From: Janthinobacterium silvisoli
GTDB lineage: Bacteria > Pseudomonadota > Gammaproteobacteria > Burkholderiales > Burkholderiaceae_D
Length of the DNA: 64,000 bases
Assembly (NCBI RefSeq): GCF_014200725.1
Contig: NZ_JACHCL010000004.1
Location: 186,001 to 250,000 of the forward strand
Reading direction: 5' to 3'
The translations under genes and the position numbers were made by a program. Shown here one piece after another: positions 26,727 through 36,324 of this stretch. The stretch's first letter is position 1. Each line of letters opens with the position of its first letter. Under the pieces are notes generated by a model. That model was given only the letters and a program-made list of their open reading frames with translations, was not told where the DNA came from and did not search any database.

Positions 26727-26780
26727 CGCAGGATGGTGGCGTATCGTCCATCTTCTACGCGGCACGATTAAAGGATGGAC

Positions 26781-28037
26781 ATGAAACTAGCTCAAGACAT
26801 GCTGGCGCAAATGCGCGCGGCAAGCCGTAATCTGATGGGTGGCGCGACTGGCAGCGGGATGGCAAACACGCCCGCCGCGGTGACTGAAACCATCCAGCGC
26901 GCACTGGCTGCGGCCGGCCTGGCGCCAGGCGCCGCCGCGCCGCAAACGCCTGACACGGCGCGCACCATGCACGATATCAATCCACCGCCGGCAGGCGCAG
27001 CGCAGCCAGAAGCAAAGCCGGAAGCCGCACCGGGAACACCACAATCGGCTGCGCACACCATGGCCCAGGATTTTATGGCGCGCCTGGGCCAGCATCACTT
27101 TGATATGCCCAGCTTTGAGATGCCGAACTTCCAGCCGCCCGGCTTTGGTGCGCCCGCCACAACGCAGGCGCCGCTGCCGGCCGGTGCGCAATTTATCGAT
27201 GGCAGCTACCGCAACCATGCGGGCACGCGCAGCTACAAACTGTACATCCCCAGCAGCTATCACGGCCAGGCCATGCCGCTGGTGGTGATGCTGCACGGCT
27301 GCACGCAGAACCCCGACGATTTCGCGGCCGGTACGCAAATGAATGCGCTGGCCGAAGAAAAGCAGTGTTTCGTGGCCTACCCGGCGCAGACCCAGGGCGC
27401 CAACAGTTCGCGCTGCTGGAACTGGTTCAATGCGATAGACCAGCAGCGCGGCCAGGGCGAACCGTCGATCATTGCAGGCATTGCGCAGCAGATCATCAAT
27501 GACTACCCGGTCAATGAACGCGAAGTGTTCGTCGCCGGCCTGTCGGCGGGCGGCGCCATGGCCGTCATCGTCGGCACGCTATATCCGGAAGTATTTGCCG
27601 CCGTGGGCGTGCATTCAGGCTTGCCGTTCGCCTCGGCGCAAGACTTGCCGTCGGCGCTTGCGGCCATGAAAGGCGGCGCCATGCCGGATCCGAAACGCAA
27701 ATCGCCGGCTGGCGGCGTGCCCATCATCGTTTTCCATGGCGACCGCGACACCACCGTCAACCTGCGCAACGGCGATGAACTGATCGCCCAGGGCGTGCGC
27801 AGCCAGTCAGGCAGCCAGTCGGCAACAGCGGCGTCCACCGGTGGCAGCGTACCGAATGGCCACCGCTACACGCGCACCACGCACAGCCAGGCCGACGGCT
27901 CGCCGCTGGGCGAATACTGGGTGATCCATGGCGCCGGCCACGCCTGGTCAGGCGGCAGCAACAGTGGCAGCTACACGGACGCCAAGGGCCCCGACGCCAG
28001 CCGCGAGATGATGCGCTTCTTTAAAACCGTCAGCTGA
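26781..28037 (+). CDS. PHB depolymerase family esterase (no signal peptide)
   Basis: A 418-residue alpha/beta hydrolase. After an N-terminal region of about 130 residues rich in Ala and Pro with a short FxMPxF-type repeat (FDMPSFEMPNFQPPGFG), the esterase domain begins at GSYRNHAGTRSYKLYIPSSY. It has the oxyanion region MLHGCTQNPDDFA, the lipase box AGLSAGGAM (nucleophile Ser), an Asp in VFHGDRDTTVN and a His in GAGHAWSGG. It lacks a signal peptide, so it may act on intracellular poly-3-hydroxybutyrate or short esters. The start at 26781 has AAAGGA 5-6 nt upstream. Its stop overlaps the convergent HD-GYP gene by 8 nt. Confidence 0.88.
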   Translation: MKLAQDMLAQMRAASRNLMGGATGSGMANTPAAVTETIQRALAAAGLAPGAAAPQTPDTARTMHDINPPPAGAAQPEAKPEAAPGTPQSAAHTMAQDFMARLGQHHFDMPSFEMPNFQPPGFGAPATTQAPLPAGAQFIDGSYRNHAGTRSYKLYIPSSYHGQAMPLVVMLHGCTQNPDDFAAGTQMNALAEEKQCFVAYPAQTQGANSSRCWNWFNAIDQQRGQGEPSIIAGIAQQIINDYPVNEREVFVAGLSAGGAMAVIVGTLYPEVFAAVGVHSGLPFASAQDLPSALAAMKGGAMPDPKRKSPAGGVPIIVFHGDRDTTVNLRNGDELIAQGVRSQSGSQSATAASTGGSVPNGHRYTRTTHSQADGSPLGEYWVIHGAGHAWSGGSNSGSYTDAKGPDASREMMRFFKTVS

Positions 28038-29190
28038 TTTCTGCGGCAAACGGCGCCAGCTGCTTCTGCTTGGCGGCGATCTCGGACACGCCATCCGCAT
28101 AGCGGTTTGAAATCGCGATGAACTGGTCCTGGATCTGCAAGAAGGCGTCGACGATCTCGGCATCGAAATGCGTGCCGCGTCCCTCGACGATGATGTGCAC
28201 GGCGTGCGCATGGTCCATGCCCGTCTTGTAGACGCGCCGGCTGATCAGGGCGTCGTAGACGTCGGCCAGCGCCATCAGGCGCGCCGCGATGGGAATATCT
28301 TCACCGGCCAGCCCTTGCGGATAACCGCTACCATCCCATTTTTCATGGTGGCTGTAGGCGATCTCCTTGGCCAGCTTGAGGAAATCGACTTCAATGCCCA
28401 GTTCCTGTTCGGCCGACAGGATAGCCTTGTAGCCCAGGGTGGTATGGGTCTTCATGATCGCCATCTCGTGCGGCTCGAAGCGGCCCGGCTTGAGCAGGAT
28501 ATGGTCGGGGATGCCCACCTTGCCGATGTCGTGCAGCGGCGCTGTCTTGAACAGCAGTGCTATCGTCTTGTCGGTCAGGAAATCGCGGAAGCGGGGCAGC
28601 TCGCGCACCTTTTCCGCCAGCGCCTTCAGGTAGTGCGAGGTGCGGCGGATATGGTTGCCCGTCTCGCTGTCGCGCGTCTCGGCCAGCGACGCCATGGCGT
28701 GGATGGTCACGTCCTGCAGCGCCTTGATCTCTTGCACGCGGCGCTCCACTTCAGTTTCCAGGTAGTGATTCTGGTCGCGCAAAAAATCCTGCATGCGCTT
28801 CATGGCCAGCTGCGTCTTGATACGCGCCAGCACGATGGGCGCCGAAATCGGCTTGGTGATGTAATCGACGGCGTCCAGCGACAGGCCCAGCTGCTCGTCG
28901 GCCACTTCGCTCATGGCAGTGACAAAAATCACGGGGATATCCACGGTGGCGGGATCAGCCTTCAGTGCGCGGCATACATCGTAACCGCTCATGCCCGGCA
29001 TCATGATATCGAGCAGGATCAGGTCTGGCTGGTCGGCGCCGGCGGCGATCTTCAGGGCGCGCTCGCCATTGACGGCGATCTTGGTGCGGTAGTCGTTTTC
29101 CAGCACCGCGCGCAGCAGGTCGATATTGTCGGGTGTGTCATCGACCACCAGGATGGTCGGCTTGCCATGCTTGCTGTTCAAGGCTGTCAT
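28030..29190 (-). CDS. Response regulator with HD-GYP domain (c-di-GMP phosphodiesterase)
   Basis: A 386-residue two-domain protein. Residues 10-130 form a receiver with the acidic pair Asp17/Asp18 and phospho-acceptor Asp61 (LILLDIMMPGMSGYD). From about residue 175 a full HD-GYP domain follows: NHIRRTSHY, HDIGKVGIPDHILLKPG, the second His pair in SHHEKWDGSGYPQGL and ALADVYDAL. These residues are the metal ligands and GYP motif needed to hydrolyse cyclic di-GMP. A short coiled linker (ETEVERRVQEIKALQ) joins the domains. It is 36 nt downstream of a hybrid kinase gene on the same strand, its likely phosphodonor. Confidence 0.93.
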   Translation of the reverse strand: MTALNSKHGKPTILVVDDTPDNIDLLRAVLENDYRTKIAVNGERALKIAAGADQPDLILLDIMMPGMSGYDVCRALKADPATVDIPVIFVTAMSEVADEQLGLSLDAVDYITKPISAPIVLARIKTQLAMKRMQDFLRDQNHYLETEVERRVQEIKALQDVTIHAMASLAETRDSETGNHIRRTSHYLKALAEKVRELPRFRDFLTDKTIALLFKTAPLHDIGKVGIPDHILLKPGRFEPHEMAIMKTHTTLGYKAILSAEQELGIEVDFLKLAKEIAYSHHEKWDGSGYPQGLAGEDIPIAARLMALADVYDALISRRVYKTGMDHAHAVHIIVEGRGTHFDAEIVDAFLQIQDQFIAISNRYADGVSEIAAKQKQLAPFAAEIS

Positions 29191-29226
29191 GCCCGTCCTT
29201 TATTCTTCATAGTCATCCTTATAGTG

Positions 29227-32200
29227 TCAGCCCAGTGTCAACTTCAGCGCTGCGGCCACTTCATTGAGCTGCACCAGCGCGCCTTCAAAATCGTATAAAC
29301 CCAGCATGCGCTTCAGGCGGCGCGCATATTCGGCTTGGCCGGCCGCCACCAGCACCGGTGCGATACCTTCCAGGTGCTTGACGGCTTGCGCATCGTCCTG
29401 CTGCAGCAGTTGCGACAGCTCGCGCAAGTCCGCTTCCAGAATCGCAAGATCTACCTGCGCCGTACCACCGCCAGTATCCCTGGGCGCGGCGGATAGCTGC
29501 ATGGCCTGGGCGATCCGCGGCACCAGCGCATCCAGCGTCTGGGAGCAGGTGGCCAGCGCCTGCGGCAAGCCGTCGTGCGAGTCCAGGCTCAGCAAATGTT
29601 CCACGCGCGCGGCGCTATCGGCCAGGCTGGCGGCGCCGATATTGCCGGCCAGGCCCTTGAGCGTGTGGGCTTCGCGTATCGCCGTCTCGCGCTGGCCGTG
29701 CGCGATGGCCGCGCCTATGCGTTGCATGGCGTCGAACTGGGTTTCGACAAAGCGGTCCAGCAATTTTCGCATCAATCCCGCATTGCCGCCCATGCGGCGC
29801 AAGGCGTCTTCCAGCTTCAGGCCGGCAATCACCGGCAAGGCCGCTTCCGGCGCCGCTACCACCACGGCCAATTCCTGCGGCCTGGCCGGCGCGATCCAGC
29901 GCGCCAGGGTGCCGAACAGCTGCGCCACGTCGATGGGCTTGGCGATGAAATCGTTCATGCCGGCGTCCAGGCATTTCTCCTTGTCGCCCACCATGGCGTT
30001 GGCCGTCATGGCAATCACAGGCAGGCTGGAATAACGGGCATCCTGGCGCAGCTTGCGCGTGGCCTGGTAACCGTCCATCACCGGCATCTGGCAATCCATC
30101 AACACGCCGTCATAAGCGTTTTCCGCGATTTTCGCCAGTGCGATGGCGCCATTGCCAGCGATATCGACGCGGATGCCGGCGTCGCTGAGGATTTGCTGCG
30201 CCACTTCTTGGTTCACTTCATTGTCTTCCACCAGCAGCAGCCAGGCGCCGCGCAAGGAACGCGCATCATCCTTGTAGCTGCTCTGGCGCTGCGTCTTGCG
30301 GCTCTGCCCCGCGCCACCGCCAAACACTTGCACCATCTGGTCGAGCAGGGCCGATGGACTGACCGGCTTATTCAACACGCCATCGAGCAGCAAACTGCGC
30401 TGGCTGGCTGACTCCAGCAGTGCTTCGCGGTGATAGGCGGTGACCATGATGCAGGCCGGCGGCGCATCGCCGCCAGCGGCGTCGGCGCGTATGCCGGCCA
30501 GCGCGTCGAGGCCATTCATGCCCGGCATTTTCCAGTCCATCAGCACCAGGCCGTACGGCCGTCCCTCGGCGCGCGCCTGCGCCACGGCGCCGATCGCCAG
30601 CACGCCGCCAGAGACAGCCTGCGCCTCGAAACCGAGCGCCGCCAGCATGCCGATAAAGATGGCGCGCGCGCTCGGATTGTCATCGACCACCAGCACGCGC
30701 AAGCCCTTGAAGGACGACGGTACGGGCAGGCTGTCGCGGCGCACGGCCGCCAGGCCAAAGCGCGCCGTGAAGTAAAAAGTGCTGCCTACGCCCGCCTCGC
30801 TTTCCAAGTTGATCTCGCCTTCCATCATCTCTACCAAGCGCTTGCTGATGGTCAGTCCCAGGCCAGTGCCGCCATGGTGGCGCGTAGTGGACGTGTCTGC
30901 CTGCGTAAAGGCCTGGAACAGCTTGCTGCGCTGGGCAGGCGTCAAGCCTATGCCGGTGTCGCGCACATCGACGCGCAAGACGGCCGCATGCTGCTCCAAT
31001 TGCTGCAGGCGGATGCTGACGACGATCTCGCCCTTCTCCGTAAATTTGATGGCGTTGTTGGTGAGATTAATCAGCACCTGGCCCAGGCGCAGCGGGTCGC
31101 CCTGCAGCGCATTGGGCACGTCGGCGGCGATATCGAACAGCAGTTCCAGTCCCTTGTCCTGGGCCCGCATCACGGACAGATCGGCAATCTGCGCCAGCAC
31201 GTCTTCCAGGTAAAAATCGACTTTTTCAAAACTCATCTTGCCCGCCTCGATCTTGGAAAAATCGAGGATGTCATCGATGATGGCCAGCAGGTTCTTCGAC
31301 GCCGATTCGACCTTTTCCAGATAATTGCGCTGGGTCGGCGTCAGCTCCGTCTGCAACGCCAGATGCGTCATGCCGATGATGCCGTTCATCGGCGTGCGGA
31401 TTTCGTGCGACATATTGGCCAGGAAATCGGACTTCATCTTGGTGGCGTCTTCGGCCACCTCGACCGCGTGGCGCAGATCCTGTTCCACCGCCAGGCTGGT
31501 GCTCATGTTTTTCAGCGCCTGCATCAATTCGCCCGTCTCGTCGCGCGACACGACTTCAATATGGGTACTGAAGTCGCCGTTGGCCACGCGCGTGGCAATC
31601 GCCACCGCCTGGCCCAAGGGGCGCGTGATGGAACGGGCCGACCAGGCGAACACCAGACCGACCAATAACGCCGCCAGGCCGATACCGCCCATCAGCAGCA
31701 AGGACGTGTCGATATCGCCGCGTATCCTGGTGGCGCTGTCGCGGATCTGCTGCTGCAGCAAGACATCGAGCTGGCCCACGTACAGCAGCACCTGCTCCAG
31801 CACGGGCAGGGTCACCGTCTTCATGGCCTGTTCCGCCGCCGTGCGCTGGCCCTGGCCGAGCAGCGCGAACACCTGCTGCAAGGAGGCGTAATACTCGGCG
31901 CGCGCACTATGCACCTGCTCCAGCAAACGCTGCTCCTCCGGCAAGGTATCGAGGCTTTCCAATATGCCGACCTGGCGGTCGATAGCGCGCTTGATCGTTT
32001 CCAGGCGCGCCTGATTTTCAAGACGCAGTTCAACGCTAGGCTGGATGGGCAGGCTGACGATGCGCGTGGCCGCCTCGCGCGCCAGCGCATGGATCTTGCT
32101 GGTGGCCTTGGCGGCGACCCAGTCGCGCTGCAGGATGGCGTCGCTCTCGGCCCGTATCGCATAGATACGGCTGCCGGCGAGCACGATCACGACCAGCATC

Positions 32201-32265
32201 AGCCCGATCAGGATGGCGTAACCCGCATTGATGCGCACGCCGATCCGGATATCCCTGAAACGCAT
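29227..32265 (-). CDS. Hybrid sensor histidine kinase (HAMP-HisKA-HATPase-REC-REC-Hpt)
   Basis: A 1012-residue inner-membrane BarA-like kinase. TM1 (about residues 14-36) and TM2 (about 190-210) flank a helical periplasmic sensor of about 150 residues resembling four-helix-bundle domains. Then come HAMP, HisKA with His287 in [16 protein letters not shown], HATPase ([20 protein letters not shown]), a first receiver ([27 protein letters not shown]), a second receiver ([26 protein letters not shown]) and a C-terminal Hpt ([14 protein letters not shown]). It can therefore run an internal His-Asp-His relay. The HD-GYP regulator 36 nt downstream is the probable output, linking the signal to c-di-GMP breakdown. 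Confidence 0.94.
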   Translation of the reverse strand: MRFRDIRIGVRINAGYAILIGLMLVVIVLAGSRIYAIRAESDAILQRDWVAAKATSKIHALAREAATRIVSLPIQPSVELRLENQARLETIKRAIDRQVGILESLDTLPEEQRLLEQVHSARAEYYASLQQVFALLGQGQRTAAEQAMKTVTLPVLEQVLLYVGQLDVLLQQQIRDSATRIRGDIDTSLLLMGGIGLAALLVGLVFAWSARSITRPLGQAVAIATRVANGDFSTHIEVVSRDETGELMQALKNMSTSLAVEQDLRHAVEVAEDATKMKSDFLANMSHEIRTPMNGIIGMTHLALQTELTPTQRNYLEKVESASKNLLAIIDDILDFSKIEAGKMSFEKVDFYLEDVLAQIADLSVMRAQDKGLELLFDIAADVPNALQGDPLRLGQVLINLTNNAIKFTEKGEIVVSIRLQQLEQHAAVLRVDVRDTGIGLTPAQRSKLFQAFTQADTSTTRHHGGTGLGLTISKRLVEMMEGEINLESEAGVGSTFYFTARFGLAAVRRDSLPVPSSFKGLRVLVVDDNPSARAIFIGMLAALGFEAQAVSGGVLAIGAVAQARAEGRPYGLVLMDWKMPGMNGLDALAGIRADAAGGDAPPACIMVTAYHREALLESASQRSLLLDGVLNKPVSPSALLDQMVQVFGGGAGQSRKTQRQSSYKDDARSLRGAWLLLVEDNEVNQEVAQQILSDAGIRVDIAGNGAIALAKIAENAYDGVLMDCQMPVMDGYQATRKLRQDARYSSLPVIAMTANAMVGDKEKCLDAGMNDFIAKPIDVAQLFGTLARWIAPARPQELAVVVAAPEAALPVIAGLKLEDALRRMGGNAGLMRKLLDRFVETQFDAMQRIGAAIAHGQRETAIREAHTLKGLAGNIGAASLADSAARVEHLLSLDSHDGLPQALATCSQTLDALVPRIAQAMQLSAAPRDTGGGTAQVDLAILEADLRELSQLLQQDDAQAVKHLEGIAPVLVAAGQAEYARRLKRMLGLYDFEGALVQLNEVAAALKLTLG

Positions 32266-32360
32266 GATTATTTCCTATCAGAAACGCTTAAAAACGAAGT
32301 CTGACCGGATTCTGCTACGCTTTGCAAGCAATTTTGCAAAAAGATTAACAGCGGTAGCGC

Positions 32361-32564
32361 TTATTTGACAGACGTTGGCGGGATGATAGGCGCAGTCTGG
32401 GCCGCGATATGCGCTTGCAGGCAAGCCGGGCACCAGCAGCCGATGGTCGTGCTGCCCGGCACGGGAACAGCTGGGGGCAAAGCCATGCACCAGCATGCGC
32501 CAGCGCTTGCGGGGTCAGTCTGGCCGCAATGAAAAGTGGCGCCGCACAGGGTGCACAGGCTCAT
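32361..32564 (-). CDS. Cysteine-rich CWC family small protein
   Basis: A 67-residue protein with nine cysteines in the pattern CxxC...C...CWC...CWCPxC. The sequence MSLCTLCGATFHCGQ, followed by ACWCMAL and GCWCPACLQ, is the Cys_rich_CWC (PF14375) signature. The spacing suggests zinc binding; no function is known. Overlapping frames on either side (32278-32496 and 32561-32767) lack such a pattern and are considered shadows. Confidence 0.72.
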   Translation of the reverse strand: MSLCTLCGATFHCGQTDPASAGACWCMALPPAVPVPGSTTIGCWCPACLQAHIAAQTAPIIPPTSVK

Positions 32565-32577
32565 GGTGGGTAGTGAA

Positions 32578-32606
32578 TTGACAACTGTGTGACGCCCCGA
32601 TACAAA
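32578..32606 (+). promoter_or_regulatory. Candidate sigma-70 promoter for argB
   Basis: TTGACA (32578-32583) and TACAAA (32601-32606) are separated by 17 bp. They lie about 160 bp before argB and just upstream of the divergent CWC gene start. A perfect TATAAT also occurs at 32702-32707 but without a good -35 partner, so either could be used. Confidence 0.5.
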
Positions 32607-32765
32607 AGATGACGCAAATGTAAGGAGCAGTAAAAAGGCTGGTCGGGAAGCATATCGATCCAGACTATAGGATGCTCAGGGAAAATACAACAAGATCGTC
32701 CTATAATGCCTCCAAGATTTTCGTCTTCCCTGTAAAATCTCACAAATCTATTTTCCGGACTCGCC

Positions 32766-33689
32766 ATGAATCAACTTGCTAACTTGAACCTGGACATGAA
32801 TGACGACTTGACAGCGGTGGAGCCGCAAATCAAGGCGCAGATTCTGGCCGAGGCCCTGCCCTACATCCGTAATTTCCACGGCAAGACCATCGTCATCAAA
32901 TACGGTGGCAACGCCATGACGGACGAACGCCTGAAACACGGCTTCGCGCGCGACGTCATCCTGCTCAAGCTGGTCGGCATGAACCCGGTCGTGGTGCACG
33001 GCGGCGGACCGCAGATCGACAACGCGCTGAAAAAAATCGGCAAGCAAGGCAGTTTCGTGCAAGGCATGCGCATCACCGACGAAGAAACCATGGAAGTGGT
33101 GGAGTGGGTGCTGGGCGGCGAAGTCCAGCAAGACATCGTCATGCTGATCAACCATTACGGCGGCCAGGCTGTCGGCCTGACCGGCAAGGACGGCGGCTTG
33201 ATCCGTGCACGCAAGATGCAGATGCCGGACCGCGAACATCCGGGCGAATTCCTCGACATCGGTTTCGTCGGCGAGATCGACGCGATCAATCCGGCCGTCG
33301 TCAAGGCGCTGCAGGACGACGCCTTCATTCCCATCATCTCGCCTATCGGTTTCGGCCAGGACGGCCAGGCCTACAACATCAACGCTGACGTCGTGGCGGG
33401 CAAGATCGCGGAAATCCTGAAAGCCGAAAAGCTGATCATGATGACCAACATCGCCGGCGTACAGGACAAGCAGGGCAATCTGGTGACCGATCTGTCGGCG
33501 CGCGAGATCGATGAAATGTTCGCAGACGGTACGATTTCGGGCGGCATGCTGCCAAAAATCTCGTCGGCACTCGACGCCGCCAAGTCCGGCGTGAACACCG
33601 TGCACATCATCGATGGCCGCATCGAACACTCATTATTGCTTGAAGTGTTGACCGAACAAGCATTTGGCACTATGATCCGTTCGCACTAA
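32766..33689 (+). CDS. argB: Acetylglutamate kinase
   Basis: A 307-residue amino-acid kinase-fold enzyme that phosphorylates N-acetyl-L-glutamate, the second step of arginine biosynthesis. [17 protein letters not shown] (nucleotide lysine), [14 protein letters not shown] (substrate glycine loop) and [14 protein letters not shown] are the conserved ArgB blocks, and [17 protein letters not shown] near the C-terminus completes the site. The N-terminal extension (about residues 1-20) before the kinase core is typical of arginine-inhibitable ArgB in proteobacteria. A terminator follows. In related genomes argB, a pyrimidine nucleotidase and slmA are usually consecutive; here the tRNA and a GumN gene lie between. 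Confidence 0.97.
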   Translation: MNQLANLNLDMNDDLTAVEPQIKAQILAEALPYIRNFHGKTIVIKYGGNAMTDERLKHGFARDVILLKLVGMNPVVVHGGGPQIDNALKKIGKQGSFVQGMRITDEETMEVVEWVLGGEVQQDIVMLINHYGGQAVGLTGKDGGLIRARKMQMPDREHPGEFLDIGFVGEIDAINPAVVKALQDDAFIPIISPIGFGQDGQAYNINADVVAGKIAEILKAEKLIMMTNIAGVQDKQGNLVTDLSAREIDEMFADGTISGGMLPKISSALDAAKSGVNTVHIIDGRIEHSLLLEVLTEQAFGTMIRSH

Positions 33690-33698
33690 AAAATAAAC

Positions 33699-33728
33699 TC
33701 GGCGCGATGTCTGCAGCGCCGATTTTTT
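33699..33728 (+). terminator. Rho-independent terminator of argB
   Basis: TCGGCGC (33699-33705) pairs with GCGCCGA (33716-33722) around a 10-nt loop and is followed by six T residues (33723-33728). It ends only two bases before the 5' end of tRNA-Thr. Confidence 0.85.
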
Positions 33729-33730
33729 AC

Positions 33731-33805
<75 letters not shown>

Positions 33806-33937
33806 GTTATCTCTAACTTCCCCGCAGCTGAAAAAATGTCCATGGCGGCGTTGTATCGCTTTGCCCTGAACAGTTTTCCATCTGCTCTGCTATCCGATAG
33901 CCAGCGTCTACTCTGGCTTCTGTCTTGCTCTCCCTGT

Positions 33938-34846
33938 TTAATATACCCGCTCTACCTTCAGGCCACGCTTGCGCAGCAGGTCCGGGACGCTGTTGTCGCC
34001 CACCAGGTGCATCACGCCGATCGCTGCCAGGCTGTTCTTTTCACGCGACAGGAGTCTGGCGATGCCGTCGGCCAAAGTCGGGTTGCGGCCGTCGAGCAAG
34101 ACTTTTTGCATGAACTGGGCGGCGTAGGACGGGTCGGCGGCCATTTCGTGGGCCAGGCGCTCGAAGGCTACCTTGTCGGCGGTGCGCCAGGCTGACGCCA
34201 GTTCGCGCGCTTCCTGCTTTTCATTTTCGTCATCGATCGAGGTAATGCCGTCTTCCAGGAAGCGGCACTGCTGGTCGGGCGTCATGGCGCCGAACAGCGC
34301 CAGCTGGCCTTCCGTCGATTCCAGTTCCACCACCGGGATCTTGCGTAGCTTGGCCTGCTGCGACAGATAATTATCAACGGCCAGTTCCGAGCTGTAGCCC
34401 AGGCTGGAAAACTCGCCGATGGCCAGCATGCTGGCCAGCATCCATGGTTTCATCGGCGCCACCGCCTCAACAGGCATGCCGTATTTTTGCAACAGTGTCG
34501 TCAAGCGGGGCATCAGCGCCTGGCGGCAGGCATATTTAGCTTCCTCACCGGGCGCCAGCATGCCATATTTGAGCACGGCAGCGACAGTTGCTTTCTGGTC
34601 GCCGGTAACGTCGACTTCCACTGCCAGCGCGCCGGCGTTCTGCAAGGCCTGCGTCACTTGTGGCTCGAGCGGAAAAAAATCGGGCGCGCCAACATGGATG
34701 GTGCCGAACAAATACAGGGTGTGGCTGGCGTCCTGCACCTTGAACAGGGCGCCCCGGTTTTGCGCCACTGGCGGCGCTTCGGCAAAGGCTGCCGGCAAAG
34801 GCAGCAAGAATAATCCGCAGAACATCACTATAATCTGGCGTCGCAT
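33938..34846 (-). CDS. TraB/GumN family protein, exported
   Basis: About 302 residues with a signal peptide (MRRQIIVMFCGLFLLPLPAA, cleavage near residue 22). The mature part opens with ALFKVQDASHTLYLFGTIHVG, the first conserved block of the TraB/GumN (Tiki-like) family, whose GTIH motif supplies a catalytic-type His. The late IGVMHLVGDNSVPDLLRKRG is the second block. Some eukaryotic relatives are metalloproteases; the bacterial role is unclear. The start at 34846 has AGGA nearby; a TTG at 34882 would hide the signal peptide. Convergent with the tRNA. Confidence 0.85.
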   Translation of the reverse strand: MRRQIIVMFCGLFLLPLPAAFAEAPPVAQNRGALFKVQDASHTLYLFGTIHVGAPDFFPLEPQVTQALQNAGALAVEVDVTGDQKATVAAVLKYGMLAPGEEAKYACRQALMPRLTTLLQKYGMPVEAVAPMKPWMLASMLAIGEFSSLGYSSELAVDNYLSQQAKLRKIPVVELESTEGQLALFGAMTPDQQCRFLEDGITSIDDENEKQEARELASAWRTADKVAFERLAHEMAADPSYAAQFMQKVLLDGRNPTLADGIARLLSREKNSLAAIGVMHLVGDNSVPDLLRKRGLKVERVY

Positions 34847-34890
34847 GGTTTTCCTGATCGTTGATTTTTTATTCACTAGCAAAGACTCTT

Positions 34891-35625
34891 GTGCCCCTGC
34901 CCCATCTTAACCGCTCGTCGCCTGTCTGGCTGTTTGACCTCGACAACACCTTGCACAATGCCTCGCACGCCATCTTCCCCACCATCACGGCCAATATGAA
35001 TACCTATATTGCGCGCGTGCTGGGCGATGGCGTAACGCCGGCAGGCGAGGCCGAGGTCAATGCAGCGCGCGCCGCGTACTGGCGCCGCTATGGCGCCACC
35101 TTGCTGGGCATGGTCAAGCATCACCAGGTGCAGGCCGCGCATTTTTTGCATGAAACGCACACCTTCGACGATTTGACCGCCATGATACGTGCCGAACGGG
35201 GATTGGGGACTTTACTCAAACGCCTGCCTGGCCGTAAAATTTTGCTGACCAACGCGCCGCAACGTTATTCGCGCGATGTGATGCGCCATCTGGGCCTGCA
35301 GCGGCATTTTTCACACCACATTGCCATCGAGGCCATGCATGTGCACCGCCAGCTGCGGCCCAAGCCATCGACCCTGATGCTGCGCAAGTTGATGCGCAAG
35401 CACCACATCCGGCCCGGCAACTGCATCCTGGTGGAAGATACGCTGGCCAACCTGAAGGGCGCAAAGAAAATCGGCCTGCGCACGGCCTGGGTCACGCAAT
35501 ACCTGAAAATGGCCGATCCGATCGGTGTGGCGAGATTGCCAAAAGCGTTAAATCGCCCCGCTTACGTCGATGTCAAAGTAAAATCTGTCCGGCATTTGGT
35601 ACGCCGCCTTCATCGCCTGCGTTGA
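34891..35625 (+). CDS. Pyrimidine 5'-nucleotidase (HAD superfamily)
   Basis: About 244 residues of a HAD hydrolase. Motif I is VWLFDLDNTLHNASHAIF (nucleophile and acid Asp), motif II is KILLTNAP, and motif IV is CILVEDTLANLKGAKKIG. It resembles the Sdt1/PHM8-type pyrimidine 5'-nucleotidases, which remove phosphate from UMP or CMP. The start is uncertain: GTG at 34891 gives a compact N-terminus, while TTG at 34861 would overlap the divergent promoter. The basic C-terminus (VRHLVRRLHRLR) is unusual. In this lineage the gene normally precedes slmA, as here. Confidence 0.85.
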   Translation: MPLPHLNRSSPVWLFDLDNTLHNASHAIFPTITANMNTYIARVLGDGVTPAGEAEVNAARAAYWRRYGATLLGMVKHHQVQAAHFLHETHTFDDLTAMIRAERGLGTLLKRLPGRKILLTNAPQRYSRDVMRHLGLQRHFSHHIAIEAMHVHRQLRPKPSTLMLRKLMRKHHIRPGNCILVEDTLANLKGAKKIGLRTAWVTQYLKMADPIGVARLPKALNRPAYVDVKVKSVRHLVRRLHRLR

Positions 35626-35727
35626 AGCAGATATGCTCCGCTCCGGCTGACGCCGGAGAGCGGGCCGCTAGCGGCGGTTACGCGTATCTGTCTCAAGGCA
35701 GCATTTTTTTTAACTACAAGAGAAAAC

Positions 35728-36303
35728 ATGGCAAGTACACCGCCGGGCCAACGCAGGCTACAAATTCTTCAGGCCCTCGCCGCAATGCTGGAGCAGCCGA
35801 AAGGCGAAAAGATCACCACAGCCGCACTGGCCGCCAGACTGGCCGTGTCGGAAGCGGCCCTGTACCGTCATTTCGCCAGCAAGGCGCAAATGTTCGAAGG
35901 GCTGATCGAATTCATCGAATCGAGCGTGTTTGGACTGATCAACCAGATCGCAGAAAAGCATAGCGACGGCATGACGCAAACGCGCGATATCGTCGGCATG
36001 CTGCTCAATTTCGCCACCAGCAATCCGGGCATGACGCGCGTGCTGATCGGCGATGCGCTGGTCAATGAAGACGAACGACTGCAAGTGCGCATGAACCAGT
36101 TTTACGACCGCGTGGAACTGGCGCTCAAGCAGTCCTTGCGCGTGGCTGCCGCCGAAGGCCATGGCAAGGAAAGCGAAGTGGCGGCGCGCGCCACCATGAT
36201 GGTCAGCTTCGTCATCGGACGCTGGCACCGCTACGCCAAGAGCGGCTTCAAGATCCAGCCTTCCCAGGAAGCGGCGCTGCAAATCGCCATGCTGCTGGGC
36301 TGA
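35728..36303 (+). CDS. slmA: Nucleoid occlusion factor SlmA (TetR family)
   Basis: A 191-residue TetR-fold DNA-binding protein. The helix-turn-helix is TAALAARLAVSEAALYRHFASK (about residues 30-52), and the body contains EFIESSVFGLINQI, GMTRVLIGDALVNEDERLQ and GRWHRYAKSGFK, which are SlmA-specific. SlmA bound to chromosomal sites blocks FtsZ ring assembly over the nucleoid. The 102-bp spacer before it holds a 7-bp hairpin (CTCCGGC/GCCGGAG, 35641-35658) and the palindrome CCGCTAGCGG (35665-35674), with no T-run. Position after the nucleotidase agrees with the usual order. Confidence 0.93.
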   Translation: MASTPPGQRRLQILQALAAMLEQPKGEKITTAALAARLAVSEAALYRHFASKAQMFEGLIEFIESSVFGLINQIAEKHSDGMTQTRDIVGMLLNFATSNPGMTRVLIGDALVNEDERLQVRMNQFYDRVELALKQSLRVAAAEGHGKESEVAARATMMVSFVIGRWHRYAKSGFKIQPSQEAALQIAMLLG

Positions 36304-36324
36304 TCCCTCTCTCTGGCTGTTCGC

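Noticed and set aside
30430..31668. 412-codon plus-strand frame
   Set aside because: Antisense to the hybrid kinase.
32278..32496. 72-codon minus-strand frame
   Set aside because: Overlaps the Cys-rich CWC gene in another frame; lacks a family match or ribosome site.
32561..32767. 68-codon minus-strand frame upstream of the CWC gene
   Set aside because: Overlaps the argB promoter and leader, has no recognisable domain, and its TACAAA/TATAAT elements fit promoter DNA better.
35641..35674. Hairpin CTCCGGC/GCCGGAG plus CCGCTAGCGG before slmA as a terminator
   Set aside because: No T-run follows and the downstream gene is on the same strand; too weak to call.
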